64,000 nt of DNA, taken from NCBI RefSeq assembly GCF_904426505.1, contig NZ_CAJGBN010000001.1, positions 186,001-250,000 on the forward strand. Reading direction: 5' to 3'. The notes beneath the pieces were generated by a model. The model did no database searches and was not told the DNA's origin. It saw only the letters and a program-made list of their open reading frames with translations. The DNA comes from Rubrivivax sp. A210. GTDB lineage: Bacteria > Pseudomonadota > Gammaproteobacteria > Burkholderiales > Burkholderiaceae_C. Both the position numbers and the translations under genes were made by a program. Positions within the stretch are counted from its first letter, which is position 1, and each line of letters opens with the position of its first letter. Below are positions 46,264-57,351 of the stretch, in pieces.

Positions 46264-46462
46264 GAGGCATTCTATCGAGTTGGGTTCTGGCTGCACGGTG
46301 CCGGGATTAAGGCCGGCCGATGGCGTGATGTTGGACTGATTCGGCGGCCTTCAAGTCGGCAATCTGCAACCGTCCGGATACATCCGCTTGCAAGCAACGG
46401 GCCACCCTGAGCATCGAGATGCCAGTTAGATACATGCCAGCGGTGGCAATCTCGTCAAATTC

Positions 46463-46492
46463 TTGACACCTTTTCCACGGCACGCGCAGAAT
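46463..46492 (+). promoter_or_regulatory. Promoter of the cold-shock gene
   Basis: A perfect TTGACA (46463-46468) is followed after 18 bp by CAGAAT (46487-46492). Transcription would start near 46499, leaving an untranslated leader of about 20 bases, much shorter than the long thermosensing leader of E. coli cspA. The rest of the 254-bp gap shows nothing else clear. Confidence 0.65.
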
Positions 46493-46517
46493 TTGCCGCT
46501 GTCAGAAGGGGCACATC

Positions 46518-46781
46518 ATGATGTCAGGCACGGTCAAGTGGTTCAACGACGCCAAGGGCTTCGGTTTCATTGAACCCGACGGCGGCGGCGCCGACGTCTT
46601 CGCCCACTTCTCGGCGGTGCAGATGGAAGGCTTCCGCACCCTCAAGCAGGGTGGTCGGGTGAGCTACGAATTGGTGCAGGGCCCCAAGGGTGACCTGGCC
46701 CAGAACATCCGCGCGCTCGTCGCCGACGGCGATACCGCGGCACCAACTTCGCCGCAGACGGCGGTCGGCACGATAGCCTGA
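46518..46781 (+). CDS. Cold-shock domain protein
   Basis: This 87-residue protein has one cold-shock OB-fold domain (about 2-68) with RNP1 KGFGFI and RNP2 VFAHF, which bind single-stranded RNA or DNA and melt RNA structure. A tail of about 20 Ala/Thr/Pro-rich residues follows. Two adjacent ATGs (46518, 46521) are possible, with AAGGGG upstream. The short leader and single copy leave open whether it is cold-induced or constitutive. Confidence 0.95.
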   Translation: MMSGTVKWFNDAKGFGFIEPDGGGADVFAHFSAVQMEGFRTLKQGGRVSYELVQGPKGDLAQNIRALVADGDTAAPTSPQTAVGTIA

Positions 46782-46791
46782 ACCGCGCGGC

Positions 46792-48612
46792 TCAGGCCGC
46801 TTCCAACCGCCACATCCCGAAGGCCGGCCCCGACGCTGGCAGGGTGATGCAGTCGTCGGCATCGGCACGCAGGTCTGCCGTGCCGGCGATTCCCGCAAGT
46901 TCTGCCCCAAGCACCGCCACCGGCAAGCGCACCGGCGCGTGTACGGCCCGGGCGGCATGCACCAGGATGGACTCGCCTGGCGCCTCGCGCAAGAAGGTGA
47001 TCGCGTCGTCGGCCACGTTGAGCCAGCGCAGGCCACCGCGTCGCAGCGCCACGCTGCCGGCGCGGGCCGTGAACAACGCCCGCGTGTGGGCCAGGCGGCG
47101 CGGATCCCAGCGCTGAGCTTGCGCCCAGGGCATGGGGATGCGGGCTTGCTCAGGCCCCAGGGCGGCCAGCCCGATCTCGTCGCCGGCATAAATCATGGGC
47201 ACGCCGGGATAGGCGGCCAGCATGCCGAAGGCGACGTCGACGAGGCCGGCATCACCCAGCAGCGATGCGACGCGGTGGGTGTCGTGCGAGCCGATCAGGT
47301 TCATCGCGTGCAGCGTGCCCTGCCAGGGCGTGACACCGGCGAACTCACGCATGGCCTCCACCACCAGGCGGCCCGCCAGATTGGGCAGCGTCGGGTACTT
47401 GCCGTGGGCATAGGGCCGGGCCTGGGGCGGCAGCAACCATTGCCACAGCGGCCGCGTGAAGGCGGCGTAGTTCATCGTGCCCTGGTAGCCGTCGCCCAGC
47501 AGGTCGCGGCTGGCGTCATGGTTGGACTCGGCCTGCAGGAAGGACTCTTTCGCCACCTGCGCCATCGTGCGCCGTATGGTGGTGGCCACCTGATGGCTGA
47601 GGTTGATGTCGCCGTGGATGCCGGTCATGTTGGCGACGTCGATACGCCAGGCGTCCAGTGCATGCGGGCCCAGCCACCGGGCCACCACCGAATCGGGCCC
47701 GTCGTAGAGGCGGCGGCGCAATTCGGCGCTGCGGTGATCGAAGATGGGCATTTCCTTCATGCCCCACCAGCCAGCGTACTTGTCGGGATGCTGCTCGAAG
47801 AAGAAGAAGCCGGCCTCGGGTGATTTCGGGTCGGCCACCGCGGCGCGGAACCACTCGTGGGTGTCGCCGCCGTGGTTGGTGGTGAGGTCTCCCATCAGCC
47901 GCATGCCGCGCGCACGGGCGGCGGCGGCCAGGCGGGCCATGGCTTCGTCGCCACCCAGCAGCGGATCGACGCGGCCGAAGGTCGAGGCGTTGTAGCGGTG
48001 GTTGGATGCGGCCGGAAAAAAGGGCGTGAGGTAGATCGTGCCCACGCCCAGCGAGGCGATGTGGTCGAGATGGGCCGCGATGCCGTCGAGATCGCCGCCA
48101 TAAAGCTGGCGCGGCGTGTCGGGGCCAACGCCGATGACCGGGTCGTCCCAGGCCGCCGGCCGGGCCCAGGGCGGCGCCGGGCGCTCGCAGGACTTGGCAA
48201 AACGGTCGGGAAAGATCTGGTACATGGTGCCGGTGGCCCAGTCGGGCGGCGGCGTGTAGGTGCTGAGCCTGAAATCGGCCGCGTCAGCGACATCGCGGCC
48301 GTGCAGGCCCGTGCCGTTGAGCCACTGATAGCCCTGGCTGCCGCCGTCCAGCAGCCAGCGGTAACTGAGCACCGGGTTGACGACGGGCACGCGGGCTCGT
48401 AGCCAGGTGTCGCGGCTTTCCCGGCGGTCAACCGTGGCAGGCACCAGTTCGGGCTCGCCGTCGCTGATCACGCGCACCCAGGCCTGGCTGACATCGCTGG
48501 CGCGCGGAACGCGCAGGAAGACGTCGACCTTGCCGCCGAGCCTGGGCGTCGGATCCGGCACATAGAGCGCCGACCCGTCGTGGTGGGCGCGCGTCCAGTC
48601 GGCAGCCTGCAT
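46792..48612 (-). CDS. malZ: Maltodextrin glucosidase-like GH13 enzyme
   Basis: This 606-residue enzyme resembles E. coli MalZ (605) along its length. An N-terminal beta domain (1-125) precedes the (beta/alpha)8 barrel starting at TMYQIFPDRFAKS. The catalytic nucleophile is the Asp of DAWRIDVANM, the acid/base is the Glu of FLQAESNHD, and the stabiliser is the Asp of LIGSHDTHR. It has no signal peptide, so it acts on imported maltodextrins in the cytoplasm. It lies 33 bp after pgi, so glucose release and entry into glycolysis are encoded together. Neopullulanase or cyclomaltodextrinase activity is also possible. Confidence 0.88.
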   Translation of the reverse strand: MQAADWTRAHHDGSALYVPDPTPRLGGKVDVFLRVPRASDVSQAWVRVISDGEPELVPATVDRRESRDTWLRARVPVVNPVLSYRWLLDGGSQGYQWLNGTGLHGRDVADAADFRLSTYTPPPDWATGTMYQIFPDRFAKSCERPAPPWARPAAWDDPVIGVGPDTPRQLYGGDLDGIAAHLDHIASLGVGTIYLTPFFPAASNHRYNASTFGRVDPLLGGDEAMARLAAAARARGMRLMGDLTTNHGGDTHEWFRAAVADPKSPEAGFFFFEQHPDKYAGWWGMKEMPIFDHRSAELRRRLYDGPDSVVARWLGPHALDAWRIDVANMTGIHGDINLSHQVATTIRRTMAQVAKESFLQAESNHDASRDLLGDGYQGTMNYAAFTRPLWQWLLPPQARPYAHGKYPTLPNLAGRLVVEAMREFAGVTPWQGTLHAMNLIGSHDTHRVASLLGDAGLVDVAFGMLAAYPGVPMIYAGDEIGLAALGPEQARIPMPWAQAQRWDPRRLAHTRALFTARAGSVALRRGGLRWLNVADDAITFLREAPGESILVHAARAVHAPVRLPVAVLGAELAGIAGTADLRADADDCITLPASGPAFGMWRLEAA

Positions 48613-48645
48613 CGCCGTCTCCTCGGTGGGTTCTGCCAGGTCGGG

Positions 48646-50250
<1,605 letters not shown>

Positions 50251-50281
50251 GGTGTTCTCCGTTCTAGGCATTCAGAGGGAC

Positions 50282-51736
50282 TCATTGTTCTTCGCCCCAG
50301 ACAAAGCCGTCGCGCGCCACCAGGGCGCTGGCCGCGGGCGGGCCCCAGGTGCCGGCGCCATAGGGGCGCGGGCCAGCTTCGTCGGCCTGCCAGGCGGCCA
50401 GGATGGGCTCGACCCAGCGCCAGGCCTGCTCCTGCTCGTCGCTGCGCACAAAGAGGTTGAGCCGGGCCGCGATGGCGTCGAGCAGCAGGCGCTCGTAGGC
50501 GCCGATGCGGTCGGCCGGGAAGGCGCGGTCGAAGTCGAGGTCGAGGAAGACCGGCGCCAGCGCGTCGGTGGTGCCGCTGCCCTTGGCGGCCAGCAGGTGC
50601 AGTTCCAGCCCGTCCTCGGGCTGCAACTTGATGACCAGCTTGTTGGGCGTGTGGCTGCCGGGGAAGATGGGGTGGGGCACGGGGCGGAAGTTGACGACGA
50701 TCTGGGCGTCGCGCGCCGCCAGGCGCTTGCCGGTGCGCAGGTAGAAGGGCACGCCGGCCCAGCGCCAGTTCAGAACCTCGGCGCGCAGCGCGACGAAGGT
50801 CTCGCAGCGGCTGTCGGCCGGCACGTTGATCTCTTCCAGATAGCCCGGCACCTTGGCGCCGTCCACCGTGCCGGCCTTGTACTGGCCGCGCACGACATCG
50901 CGCGCCACGCTCTCGGCCGTGAAGGGGCGCAGCGCGTGCAGCACCTTGAGCTTCTCATTGCGGATGGCGTCGGCGTTGTTGCTGGATGGCGGCTCCATCG
51001 CGATCATGGTCAGCAACTGCAGCGCGTGGTTCTGGATCATGTCGCGCAACGCGCCGGTGCGGTCGTAGAAGTCGCCGCGCGTGCCCACGCCCAGATCCTC
51101 GGCCAGCGTGATCTGGATGTTGGCGATGCTCTCGCGCCGCCACAGCGGCTCGAACAGCGCATTACCGAAGCGTAGCGCCATCAGGTTCTGCACCGCCGAC
51201 TTGCCCAGGTAGTGGTCGATGCGCAGCGCCTGCTGCTCGCTGAACACCGCCTGTACGGCGCGGTTGATGGCCTGGGCGCTGGCAAGGTCGTGGCCCAGCG
51301 GCTTCTCGAGCACGATGCGCACGCGCGGCCCGTTCAGGCCGCTGGCGCCGAGCTGCTGGCAGACCATGGGAAACAGATGCGGACTGGTGGCCAGATAGTG
51401 AACCACGGTGCTGGCCGCGCCGCCGGGACGGCCATCCACCCAGACGTGCAACTGCTGGTAGTCGTCGGTCTGGGACAGGTCCATGCGCCGGTATTGCAGC
51501 AGCGCGAGGAAGCGGGTGAACGCATCCTGGTGAGGCAGGCGGTCGGAGACGCCGTCGTCGAAGCGTTTTTGCAGCCAGGCGCGGTAGCTTTCGTCGCCAT
51601 GCTCGTCGCGCGCCACGGCGAGGATGCGGCCGTCAGCCGGCAGGCGCCCCTTGCGGAAGGCGCGGAACAAGGCCGGCATGAGCTTGCGCCAGGCCAGGTC
51701 GCCAGTGCCGCCGAAGAGGATCAGATCGAAGGACAT
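50282..51736 (-). CDS. zwf: Glucose-6-phosphate 1-dehydrogenase
   Basis: This 484-residue enzyme oxidises glucose-6-phosphate to 6-phosphogluconolactone, feeding the pentose phosphate or Entner-Doudoroff pathway. It has the NAD(P) motif FGGTGDLAWRKLMPAL, the active-site RIDHYLGKSAVQNL and the DYR-like EKPLGHD segment. It is first in the operon with pgi and malZ. Two operator-like repeats lie 140-180 bp upstream, so it may answer to the LacI-type maltodextrin regulator. Confidence 0.97.
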   Translation of the reverse strand: MSFDLILFGGTGDLAWRKLMPALFRAFRKGRLPADGRILAVARDEHGDESYRAWLQKRFDDGVSDRLPHQDAFTRFLALLQYRRMDLSQTDDYQQLHVWVDGRPGGAASTVVHYLATSPHLFPMVCQQLGASGLNGPRVRIVLEKPLGHDLASAQAINRAVQAVFSEQQALRIDHYLGKSAVQNLMALRFGNALFEPLWRRESIANIQITLAEDLGVGTRGDFYDRTGALRDMIQNHALQLLTMIAMEPPSSNNADAIRNEKLKVLHALRPFTAESVARDVVRGQYKAGTVDGAKVPGYLEEINVPADSRCETFVALRAEVLNWRWAGVPFYLRTGKRLAARDAQIVVNFRPVPHPIFPGSHTPNKLVIKLQPEDGLELHLLAAKGSGTTDALAPVFLDLDFDRAFPADRIGAYERLLLDAIAARLNLFVRSDEQEQAWRWVEPILAAWQADEAGPRPYGAGTWGPPAASALVARDGFVWGEEQ

Positions 51737-51880
51737 GCTGAGGCTCCGGGTCTGGGTGTCCGGCTGGCGGCCGTCACCGCGCACGCGGCCGGCCGCCGGG
51801 GGAAGGCGCCGAAAGTGCCGCACAGGGCAACGGCCCGGGCCCTGCCGTGCTACCGATAAGGTGGTGAATCTTGCGCATCA

Positions 51881-51914
51881 AAAGCGCTTTGAATGATATC
51901 CCAAACGCTTTGGG
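51881..51914. promoter_or_regulatory. Paired LacI-type operators upstream of zwf
   Basis: Two palindromes lie next to each other: AAAGCGCTTT (51881-51890) and CCCAAACGCTTTGGG (51900-51914). Between them on the minus strand lies TATCAT, a possible zwf -10 box. The AAA-CG-TTT core is the LacI-family signature and matches the site before the maltoporin gene. Confidence 0.6.
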
Positions 51915-51951
51915 CATCACTCAGGACTTTTTTGCAGAACCTGCGGGGCCC

Positions 51952-53412
51952 TCAGACCGGCGTCGCCACGCGCTCGTAGAGGGCCAGGTAGCGCGCCGCC
52001 GCGGCGTCCCAGTCGAAGTGCTGGGCCATGGCGCGGGCCTGCACCAGGCGCCAGTCGGCGGTGCGCCGGTACAGCGCGATGGCGCGGCGCAGCGCGGAGA
52101 CGAAATCGGCGCGCTCGAAGCGGTCAAAGACCATGCCGGTGGCAAGGTCGTCGTCCAGGCTTTCCAGCGTGGCGTCGACCACGGTGTCGGCCAGGCCACC
52201 AACGCGGCGCACCAGCGGCAAGCTGCCATAGGCCAGTCCGTAGAGCTGCGTCAGGCCGCAGGGCTCGAAGCGCGAGGGCACCATGATGACGTCGGCGCCG
52301 GCGACGATGCGGTGGGCCAGGGCCTCGTCATAGCCCAGGCGCAGCGCCACCTGTTCCGGGTGTTGCGTGGCCGCGGCACGCAAGGCGGTTTCGAGAGCCG
52401 CGTCGCCACTGCCGAGCACCACCAATTGGGCGCCGCGCTGCAACAGGTCGGGCAGGCCGGCCAGGACCAGGTTCATGCCCTTTTGCTCGGTGAGCCGGCT
52501 CACGACGCCGAAGAGCGGCGCCGCGGTCTGGTCGCCGAGGCCGAACTCGGCCTGCAGCGCGGTGCGGCAGCGCGCCTTGCCGGCCATGTCCCGGGCACTG
52601 TAGTGGGCGGCGATGTGGCTGTCGGTGGCCGGGTTCCAGACCGCCGGGTCGACGCCGTTGAGGATGCCGCTCAGGTCGTGGGCGCGCGCCCGCGTCACGC
52701 CGTCCATGCCGCAGCCCTGCTCTTCGCCCTGGATCTCCTGGGCATAGGTGGGGCTCACCGTGGTCACCTTGTCGGCATAGACCAGGCCGGCCTTCATGAA
52801 GCTCACCTGGCCGTGGAATTCGAGCCCCTGGACGTGGAAGAAGTCGCCCGGCAGGCCCAGTTCGGGCACGACGCCAAGCGGAAACAGGCCCTGGAAGGCC
52901 AGGTTGTGTACGGTGTAGACCGAGCCCGCCAGGCGCACGCCCCGCCGCGCCGAGGTTTCCTGCAGATAGGCCGGCGCCAGGCCGGCATGCCAGTCGTGGC
53001 CGTGGACGACCTGCGGCTTCCAGCTTGCATCCAGCCCGTCGGCCAGCATGGCCGCGGCACTGCCCAGCATGGCGAAGCGCAGATGGTTGTCGGCATAGGC
53101 CAGACCATCGGCGCCGGCATAGGGGTTGCCTTCGCGCTCATAGGCGGGGTGGTCGACCAGAACGCAGGGCGTGCCGTCGGGCAAACGGCCCTGCAGCAGC
53201 CGCGTGCCGGGCAGAGGCAGATGGCCCGGCAGGCCCTCGGCCAGCGGCCTCACATCGGCCACGCCGCGCTTCACGGCCGGAAATGCCGGCAGCAGCACGC
53301 GCACCTCGCAGCCGCGCGCTCGCAACGCCGCCGGCAGCGCGCCGCAGACATCGGCCAGGCCGCCTGTCTTGAGCAGCGGAAACAACTCTGCGCAAACCTG
53401 CAGTACCTTCAT
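51952..53412 (-). CDS. glgA: Glycogen synthase
   Basis: This 486-residue GT5 enzyme transfers glucose from ADP-glucose to glycogen. It has the N-terminal ADP-glucose motif KTGGLADVCGALP, HGHDWHAGLAPAYL and the C-terminal PSRFEPCGLTQLYGLAYGS with its catalytic Glu. Length is close to E. coli GlgA (477). No glgB, glgC or glgP lies in the window. It ends 215 bp before zwf. It is 61 bp after the SHOCT gene and may share its transcript. Confidence 0.96.
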   Translation of the reverse strand: MKVLQVCAELFPLLKTGGLADVCGALPAALRARGCEVRVLLPAFPAVKRGVADVRPLAEGLPGHLPLPGTRLLQGRLPDGTPCVLVDHPAYEREGNPYAGADGLAYADNHLRFAMLGSAAAMLADGLDASWKPQVVHGHDWHAGLAPAYLQETSARRGVRLAGSVYTVHNLAFQGLFPLGVVPELGLPGDFFHVQGLEFHGQVSFMKAGLVYADKVTTVSPTYAQEIQGEEQGCGMDGVTRARAHDLSGILNGVDPAVWNPATDSHIAAHYSARDMAGKARCRTALQAEFGLGDQTAAPLFGVVSRLTEQKGMNLVLAGLPDLLQRGAQLVVLGSGDAALETALRAAATQHPEQVALRLGYDEALAHRIVAGADVIMVPSRFEPCGLTQLYGLAYGSLPLVRRVGGLADTVVDATLESLDDDLATGMVFDRFERADFVSALRRAIALYRRTADWRLVQARAMAQHFDWDAAAARYLALYERVATPV

Positions 53413-53473
53413 GGCCTGGTCCTCCGGTGGATGGGGCGCCTCTGTTCCCGCAGCGCCTGCGGACCTGACGGTT

Positions 53474-54415
53474 TCAGAGCGAGTTCAGGATCTCGCGCCG
53501 CTTGTTCTGGTATTCGGTCTCGTCGATCAGGCCCTGCTCGCGCAGGCGCTTGAGGCCCTTGAGCCTTTGCTCCTGCTGCTCATAGAAGGCGGCGTCGCGG
53601 GCCGCGGGCGGAGCGGGAGCTGCGGCGGCCGCCGGCGCCAACGCAGGCAGGGCAGCGCCCGCCGGCACGGCCACGGCCGGAATGGCAACCGCGGCGGGAG
53701 TGACGGCGGCGGGGGCCGCGGCAGCCGGCGCCGCCAGCGGCAGCGCGAGCCAGTCGCCACGCACCTCTGTGGCACGCGCATGGCGCAGCACCGCAGCGCC
53801 CTGCTTTGAACGCGAGCCGTAGCTGAACTCGGGTGTGCGGTTGCTGCCCCGCATCGCGTTGTAGAACTCGAAGCGCGTGTCGCGCACGATGAGCTGCAGC
53901 CGGCCCTCGGCCACGAAAAGCCGCGCCGTCACCGCGATGGGTTGCATCATGCGGACTTCGCCGCGCCGCGCACTGCTGACCAGCAGCAGATCTTCTTGCG
54001 GGCCGGCCTGTCCCAGTGCCTCGGCCAGGGGCACGGCCAGTTCGGCAGCCTCGTCGGCATCGAACAGTGCGCGGCGGCGGCCACCGTCATCGAAGGTGAT
54101 ATCGATCAGTTGCCGACGCAGCCACTCGGGCTCGAGCGCCGCCGGGTGCTGGTTGGGCACGACGCCAGCCTCGCGTGGCACGAGCCGAATTTCGCTCTGA
54201 TCCCGGATGACCCACAGGCGCTGCGTCGCTGGCGCGCGCCGGCCCGAGACATCAGCCGCCGCCAGCACCATGACGGGCTCTGCAGTTGCGGCGACCGCGG
54301 GGGTGGAAACGGCTACCTGGCCACTGGCCATGGCCGCGCACAGGGCCAGCGTGCCCGGAAGCCGCGCGGCACGCTGGCAGCGCATGGCGCGTCGTGTGAA
54401 CTCGAAGTCATTCAT
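53474..54415 (-). CDS. Exported protein with a C-terminal SHOCT domain
   Basis: This 313-residue protein has a signal-like N-terminus (about 20-43, ending near AVAA), a mixed domain of about 170 residues that I do not recognise, then a long Ala/Pro-rich linker (about 215-270) and a C-terminal SHOCT motif (EQRLKGLKRLREQGLIDETEYQNKR). SHOCT is a short helical module thought to mediate oligomer or protein contacts. The start at 54415 may be too early; residue 11 (MRCQRAARL) is an alternative. It is divergent from the maltoporin gene, so a cell-envelope role is possible. Confidence 0.75.
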   Translation of the reverse strand: MNDFEFTRRAMRCQRAARLPGTLALCAAMASGQVAVSTPAVAATAEPVMVLAAADVSGRRAPATQRLWVIRDQSEIRLVPREAGVVPNQHPAALEPEWLRRQLIDITFDDGGRRRALFDADEAAELAVPLAEALGQAGPQEDLLLVSSARRGEVRMMQPIAVTARLFVAEGRLQLIVRDTRFEFYNAMRGSNRTPEFSYGSRSKQGAAVLRHARATEVRGDWLALPLAAPAAAAPAAVTPAAVAIPAVAVPAGAALPALAPAAAAAPAPPAARDAAFYEQQEQRLKGLKRLREQGLIDETEYQNKRREILNSL

Positions 54416-54831
54416 GCAGTTGCCCGAAGTTGGGCTCGGGCACGGCGCGCAGGCCGCCGTCGAGCGAAGGCCGGAAAGGCGGGCACTGTAGTCGAATTCA
54501 TGCAGGGCGCAGCCACCGCTGACGCCCGCGCGTGGTTACGTGAAGGTTACATGTTGCTTGCGCGCACACCTAGCGCAAACCCGAGTTGGGGCGCGGGTCA
54601 AGCGATGCCTACATTGCCGACCGTCTTCGATGAGGATGCTGATCGGAGGTCGGATGTTGCGGGACTGATCAACCAGCCTGCGATTGAGGGCCTGGCTTCC
54701 CGACAACGACGGTACGACCTTGTCCTGTCCGGATCAAGTCCGGTGGGACATCGGAAACCGGCGGTGCCGCCGACACTTCGCGATCGACGGCAATGCCGTG
54801 TTTTTTCCAAAACGTTTTGAGGAGATAAACA
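54416..54831. promoter_or_regulatory. Upstream region of the SHOCT gene and the maltoporin gene
   Basis: This 416-bp gap holds no gene that I can support. It contains the LacI-type operator at 54808-54819, just before the maltoporin ribosome binding site, and a GGTTAC repeat near 54535-54550 (GGTTACGTGAAGGTTACATG). Several GC-rich inverted repeats (for example CGGCGGTGCCGCCG) lie near 54760. Promoter boxes are not clear. Confidence 0.5.
54808..54819. promoter_or_regulatory. LacI-type operator before the maltoporin gene
   Basis: CAAAACGTTTTG is a perfect 12-bp palindrome with central CG. Its last base begins the ribosome binding site GAGGAG of the maltoporin gene, so a bound repressor would block elongation or start of translation-competent mRNA. 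Confidence 0.65.
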
Positions 54832-56040
54832 ATGAAATTCCGGACCACCTTTCTTGCCGCTGCGGCGCTGAGTGTCCTTTCCACCGCCGCCAGCGCCGTC
54901 GACTGGGGCGGCTACACCCGCATCGGCCCGGGCCAGAAGTCGACCTGCTACAACGGCGGCGGCGCCAGCGGTTTCGGTTCGCAGGCGCCCGGACACGGCG
55001 GCATCGGCCGCCTGGGCAATGAATGCGAGACCTATGGCGAGTTCGCGCTCAGCCAGGGCATGGATGCCGGCGGCGTCAACTACAAGGCCCTGCTGATGAC
55101 CAACTTCTTCAGCTCCGGCTCGACGCCCCTGCGCAACACCGACCCCACCGGCGGCAACAACGACAACACGCCGCGCATCGCGCAGCTCTATGTCGAAGGC
55201 AAGGGTTTCGACGTGATGCCCAACGCCAATTTCTGGGTCGGGCGCCGCTTCTACCATCGTGCTGACGTGCATTGGGACGACAGCTTCTACGTGATGGGCG
55301 GCCTGCAGGGCAGCACCGGCGCCGGCGTCGACGGCATCTCGGTCGGTGGCGGCTCGCTGGGCGTGGCCATCTTCCGCTCGCCCGACGAGGCCTCGGTGAC
55401 CAATGCCGGCACACTGATCAACATCGATCTGCAAGGCATTTCGGTGAACCCGGGCGGCAAGCTGCGTGCAACGCTGTCGTTCAGCAAGTTCGGCGGCACG
55501 GGTGGCGAGAACGGCTCGGGCCTCAGCCTGCAGCACAACCAGTCCATCTTCGGCGGCGAGAACACGCTGTGGGTCCAGTACTCGCAAGGCTCGACCTGGC
55601 TGGACATGGGCTTTGCCGGTGCCACCGACGATTCGAGCAAGAAGCGCTGGCGCATCGCCGACAGCTTCGCGCTGCTCAACGGCCCGCTGACCGCACAGAC
55701 GCTGATCCACTACGGTGAGGTCGATGCCGACACCAACGGCAAGAAGGCCAAGACCTTCTCGCTCGGCGGCCGTGTCGCCTATGCCTTCACGAAGAACTTC
55801 AAGCTGCAGGGCGAGGTCGGCTACGCCACCACCAAGAACGAGCTGACCGGCAACAACAACGAGAACGTCACCAAGTTCACGATCGCCCCGACGCTGACGG
55901 TGGGCCCGAACTACTACGACCGTCCGGAACTGCGCTTCTACGTCACGCAGTACAGCATGAACGAGAACTACCGCCTGGCCAATGGCGCCGCCAAGAAGAA
56001 CAAGACGGCCTTCGGCTTCCAGGCCGAGATCTGGTTCTGA
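54832..56040 (+). CDS. lamB: Maltoporin (LamB family)
   Basis: This 402-residue outer-membrane protein has a signal peptide (cleaved after ASA, about residue 22), a glycine-rich start (VDWGGYTRIGPGQKS) and the C-terminal aromatic residue of outer-membrane barrels (EIWF). The family pattern SFYVMGGLQGSTGAGVDGI and the cysteine pair near the N-terminus (C39, C63) resemble LamB channels, whose greasy slide guides maltodextrins inwards. The ribosome binding site GAGGAG follows the operator. It stands alone, bounded by a bidirectional terminator, and would feed the malEFG transporter. Confidence 0.92.
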   Translation: MKFRTTFLAAAALSVLSTAASAVDWGGYTRIGPGQKSTCYNGGGASGFGSQAPGHGGIGRLGNECETYGEFALSQGMDAGGVNYKALLMTNFFSSGSTPLRNTDPTGGNNDNTPRIAQLYVEGKGFDVMPNANFWVGRRFYHRADVHWDDSFYVMGGLQGSTGAGVDGISVGGGSLGVAIFRSPDEASVTNAGTLINIDLQGISVNPGGKLRATLSFSKFGGTGGENGSGLSLQHNQSIFGGENTLWVQYSQGSTWLDMGFAGATDDSSKKRWRIADSFALLNGPLTAQTLIHYGEVDADTNGKKAKTFSLGGRVAYAFTKNFKLQGEVGYATTKNELTGNNNENVTKFTIAPTLTVGPNYYDRPELRFYVTQYSMNENYRLANGAAKKNKTAFGFQAEIWF

Positions 56041-56067
56041 TGCACTGACGGCATCGCGCCCCGTGCT

Positions 56068-56101
56068 GGCGCCGCAACCCAACCGGGTTGCGGCGCCTTT
56101 T
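56068..56101. terminator. Bidirectional terminator between lamB and the LacI gene
   Basis: A perfect 13-bp stem (56068-56080 with 56085-56097) with a four-base loop is followed by TTTT on the plus strand. It lies between two convergent genes, 4 bp from the stop of the regulator gene. Confidence 0.9.
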
Positions 56102-56104
56102 GCT

Positions 56105-57181
56105 TCATGTGGCCCGCTTCACCAGTTCCAGCGGCAGCTTGCGTGGCGTGGCGCCGTCGAGCAGCACGCGCACGCACAGCTCGCCCTTGCGGAAGGGGTC
56201 GTGCCTGATCGTCGTCAGGCCCGCGGCCGCGGCGGCCGGGATGTCGTCGAAGCCGACCAGGGCCACCACCTTGATGCCACGCCAGCCGCGCACCACGCGC
56301 TGGGCGGCCAGCGCGATGCGGTCGCTCATCGCCACCAGCGCCACGCGCGTGCCCGCTGCCAGCTGCGGGCGCAGTGCCGCCACCCGTTCGGCGGCCGTCT
56401 CGGGCGCCCAGTCGTCCACCGTCAGCCAGCGCATGCGTTCGCTCGGGAAGCCGGCCCGCAAGGCGCCCAGGGCATAGCCGGCGGCGCGCTCGGTGCCGAC
56501 GAAGGCGGTGGCGGGCACCTCGCGCAGCAGGCCGGCGCGCCTGCCGGCTTGCGTCCGCGGTGGCTCGGAATGCGGCAGGCTCAGCACCACCACCACGTCG
56601 GGTGCGGCGGCCAGGGCGTGCGCCATCGCCAGTGCCGCGCCCTCACGATCCGGGATGCCCACCGAGGCGAAACCCGCCACCATCGAATCGACCAGCACCA
56701 CCGGCTTGCCCGCCGCGTTCAGCTCGGGCACCAGCTCGGGGCCGATCTCGGCATGCACGATCATCGCGTCGGCCGTGGTCTGGAAGGCCGCGCCGAGCAG
56801 CAGCTTGCGGCCCATCTTGGGCACCAGCTGCAGTGTCAGCTGGCGCGCGTCAAGTTCCTTGGCGACGCCGGCCAGGAAGCGCAGGCTGGTCGGGTCCGAC
56901 AGCGCGTAGCTCAGATCGTGGTGGAAGATCACGCCAACCTCATGCAGCCCGCCGCGGCGCAGTGCCCGGGCCCTGGGATCGGGCCCCCAGTAGCCCAGCT
57001 CGCGCGCCTTGCTCAGGATGCTGTCGCGCAATTCTTCCGAGAGCTGGCCCGGCCGGCTGAAGGCATTCGACACGGTGGTGCGGCTGACCCCCATCGCCTG
57101 CGCCACATGCTTGAGGGTGAGCCTGCCGCCGCCGTGGGCGTGCGGGGATGGTGCGTTGCGCGTGGAAGGAGGAACGGCCAT
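56105..57181 (-). CDS. LacI-family transcriptional regulator (MalR-like)
   Basis: This 358-residue repressor has an N-terminal helix-turn-helix (RLTLKHVAQAMGVSRTTVSNAFS) and hinge (LGYWGPDPRARALRRG). A periplasmic-binding-like effector domain follows (VGVIFHHDLSYALSDP to TTIRHDPFRKGE). About 20 disordered residues precede the HTH. The start at 57181 is one of several in-frame candidates. It is convergent with the maltoporin gene and divergent from malE, with palindromes between, so it very likely controls the maltodextrin genes. The inducer is unknown; maltose or maltodextrin is the simple guess. Confidence 0.92.
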   Translation of the reverse strand: MAVPPSTRNAPSPHAHGGGRLTLKHVAQAMGVSRTTVSNAFSRPGQLSEELRDSILSKARELGYWGPDPRARALRRGGLHEVGVIFHHDLSYALSDPTSLRFLAGVAKELDARQLTLQLVPKMGRKLLLGAAFQTTADAMIVHAEIGPELVPELNAAGKPVVLVDSMVAGFASVGIPDREGAALAMAHALAAAPDVVVVLSLPHSEPPRTQAGRRAGLLREVPATAFVGTERAAGYALGALRAGFPSERMRWLTVDDWAPETAAERVAALRPQLAAGTRVALVAMSDRIALAAQRVVRGWRGIKVVALVGFDDIPAAAAAGLTTIRHDPFRKGELCVRVLLDGATPRKLPLELVKRAT

Positions 57182-57306
57182 GACGGGTTGGAATCTGTGT
57201 GCGTCAGCGGGCATTCCGGGGCCCGCTGCTGCCGGCTCGAATGCTGACGAGCTTTCGCCGCGGCGCAAGCCCGGACAGCCTGGGGAAAGCCCGGAGCAGG
57301 GGCAGA

Positions 57307-57335
57307 TTGACTTTGTTCTTGATCGATCAAGAATA
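57307..57335 (+). promoter_or_regulatory. malE promoter overlapping an 18-bp palindrome
   Basis: TTGACT (57307-57312) and AGAATA (57330-57335) form a plausible promoter with a 17-bp spacer. A perfect 18-bp palindrome, TTCTTGATCGATCAAGAA (57316-57333), fills the spacer, which is ideal for repression. Confidence 0.6.
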
Positions 57336-57351
57336 GCGCGATTCGACAGCG